Source: Silene noctiflora
Taxonomy: Eukaryota; Streptophyta; Magnoliopsida; Caryophyllales; Caryophyllaceae
Length of the DNA: 44,827 nt
Direction of reading: 5' to 3'
Assembly (NCBI GenBank): GCA_009801015.1
Contig: VHZZ01000042.1
Span: 254,603-299,429 of the forward strand
Below are positions 43,631-44,827 of this stretch, piece after piece. A program made the translations under genes and the position numbers. Within the stretch, counting starts at the first letter, position 1. Each line of letters starts with the position of its first letter. The notes under the pieces are model-generated. The model worked only from the letters and a program-made list of their open reading frames with translations, ran no database searches and was not told where the DNA came from.

Positions 43631-44036
43631 GTCGGAGTTTTCCGTAAATGGTAGCGGTGGCTGCGGAAAATGAGTTGACACTGAAAAGGAAGAGATGGTG
43701 GTGGTCAGCTCCACCTGGTTGCGGGATTGGAGATCTGATGTCTCCCTTCTTTTTTTACTAACACAAGCATGAACCATGCATACCTGTCTTACACCAAGAG
43801 GGCAAGAGGCAATAGCTAGTGCCTGGTGTGGTCCGGTTCGGATCGGATTATTTCGAATTTGTAGAAAATGGGTTAGGTCGACTCTTTCTTGGGTTTGGTT
43901 TATTTTGAGTTTGTTATTGTCAAGTTTTTTAGGGATATCTATCAGTTGTATCAAAACACTCTGACTGACCTATTGATTAGGGTATCGCGTCAACCTTGGG
44001 TCCTCCATTAGGTATGAGAAACTCTATATGCTAATT

Positions 44037-44224
44037 CAAAGCGTCTCCCTTGTGACGGGTCACAAATGAAGACGGGTAATGTCACTCACAAAACGAATAG
44101 GGGGACAAGGTGGGGACATCCCCCACTTGCTTTCCTCTCTCCTCTATTTGGTTCTTTTGTCTCACAATTTGGTACCCGTCTTCTCATTTGTGACGGATAC
44201 GTCCGTCACAAATGAGAATTAGTG
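44037..44224. mobile_element. Mutator-type MITE with 9-bp target duplication
   Basis: It runs from CAAAGCGTCTCCCTTGTGACGG to CCGTCACAAATGAGAATTAGTG and is flanked by a perfect ATGCTAATT (44028-44036 and 44225-44233). It is the opposite orientation of the family member at 26180. It lies about 400 bp upstream of the QSOX start codon. Confidence 0.85.
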
Positions 44225-44469
44225 ATGCTAATTTTGTTTTTTTATTCAAATGAGCGCACTATGTCACGGGTCAAAATCGATCCCTCTTACTACTTAAGCT
44301 AATTATTGTTCTTTCATATGCTAATTTTGTAAAAAAGATTGTCAATAAATGATAATATGGATGTTCCGAATTTTAATGTTCGGCTCCGGATAGTTACTCA
44401 TAAATGAGGTACTTCGTTGAATATCTTTACGACGTCTGTTAGTTATAGTTGGATTTATGAGTGATCCTT

Positions 44470-44700
44470 TTTTTGTACAAAAGAGGGGCTACGCCCCGAA
44501 GATTAAATGCTAGCTATAACACGGGGTATAGCGACCCAAAAAATGTCCTCACGAAGGATGGAACGAAGCTCATCTAGAGGGGCGTCTAAATGGGCGACGA
44601 TTGTACTAGCTTGCACTCCATGATTAGCCAATAAATCCGCTGCTCGGTTAGCTTCCCTATAAGTGTGTTCTATCTGGATTACCCAATGGTTCTGTAGGCA
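44470..44700 (-). mobile_element. LINE 3' fragment (RNase H C-terminus and tail)
   Basis: The minus strand encodes a string ending YREANRAADLLANHG ... LREDIFWVAIPRVIAS and stops with TAA at 44503-44505. The 3' UTR then reads CGGGGCGTAGCCCCTCTTTTGTACAAAAAAAGG. Protein end and tail match the copies at 1-130 and 15840-16370. LINE similarity ceases abruptly at about 44700, where AT-rich DNA begins; an N is at 44732. Confidence 0.8.
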
Positions 44701-44827
44701 CTAAAAATTTATTTTAAGTGTAAAAAATACANAAATTAATTAATTTGAGTTAATAATAAATAAGTTACTCAATTTAGTTAATTTTGTCCATTTTAAAATC
44801 AAATTCGGGTCATTCTGTGTTATTCGG

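Noticed and set aside
1..44827. CRISPR arrays, bacterial operons, rRNA or tRNA genes
   Set aside because: I saw no regularly spaced repeats, no tRNA-like cloverleaf and no rRNA signature; the gene structures are those of a plant nuclear genome.

Overview
This is a window of plant nuclear DNA. The coding sequence lies in small islands in AT-rich, repeat-laden DNA. Genes are split by introns with GT/AG borders, and several products are plant-specific families (uclacyanin, HIPP, VUP, U-box/ARM). The mobile elements are typical of a eudicot genome: Stowaway MITEs with TA target duplications, Mutator-type MITEs with 9-bp duplications, hAT-type MITEs, Helitron ends and 5'-truncated LINEs. The Stowaway ends remind me of repeats in Caryophyllales (spinach/quinoa/beet relatives), but that placement is inference from memory.

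Layout. 1-4.9 kb: a LINE tail, MITEs and a one-exon proline-rich cell-wall protein gene on the minus strand (1155-1619). 5.5-7.9 kb: a two-exon uclacyanin on the plus strand. 8.6-10.3 kb: three adjacent minus-strand ORFs of unknown origin, visibly richer in GC than their surroundings; this is the main unexplained item. 10.7-12.8 kb: nested MITEs, tandem repeats and a Helitron 3' end. 12.9-15.3 kb: a minus-strand U-box/ARM E3 ligase gene, disrupted by an assembly join and lacking its 3' end. 15.8-18.5 kb: three retrotransposon fragments (two LINEs in opposite orientation and an RTE-like tail). 18.5-21.7 kb: repeats, including a 0.4-kb tandem duplication. 21.8-23.7 kb: a complete three-exon HIPP gene (147 aa, CaaX box). 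24.0-30.7 kb: no gene seen, but a probable Helitron, a Stowaway, a 434-bp foldback and two GACCCG-rich elements. 30.7-32.6 kb: a complete three-exon VUP-like gene (175 aa). 34.9-43.6 kb: a complete eleven-exon QSOX sulfhydryl oxidase gene (515 aa). 44.0-44.8 kb: a Mutator-type MITE and another LINE tail.

The intact genes act in unrelated places: cell wall or membrane surface (proline-rich protein, uclacyanin), membrane-tethered metal binding (HIPP), vascular tissue (VUP) and disulfide formation in the secretory pathway (QSOX). They do not form a pathway. MITEs sit in the introns of the uclacyanin, VUP and QSOX genes. The sequence holds isolated N characters; at 13662 and 17543 the two sides repeat each other, which points to unmerged contig ends rather than real duplications.
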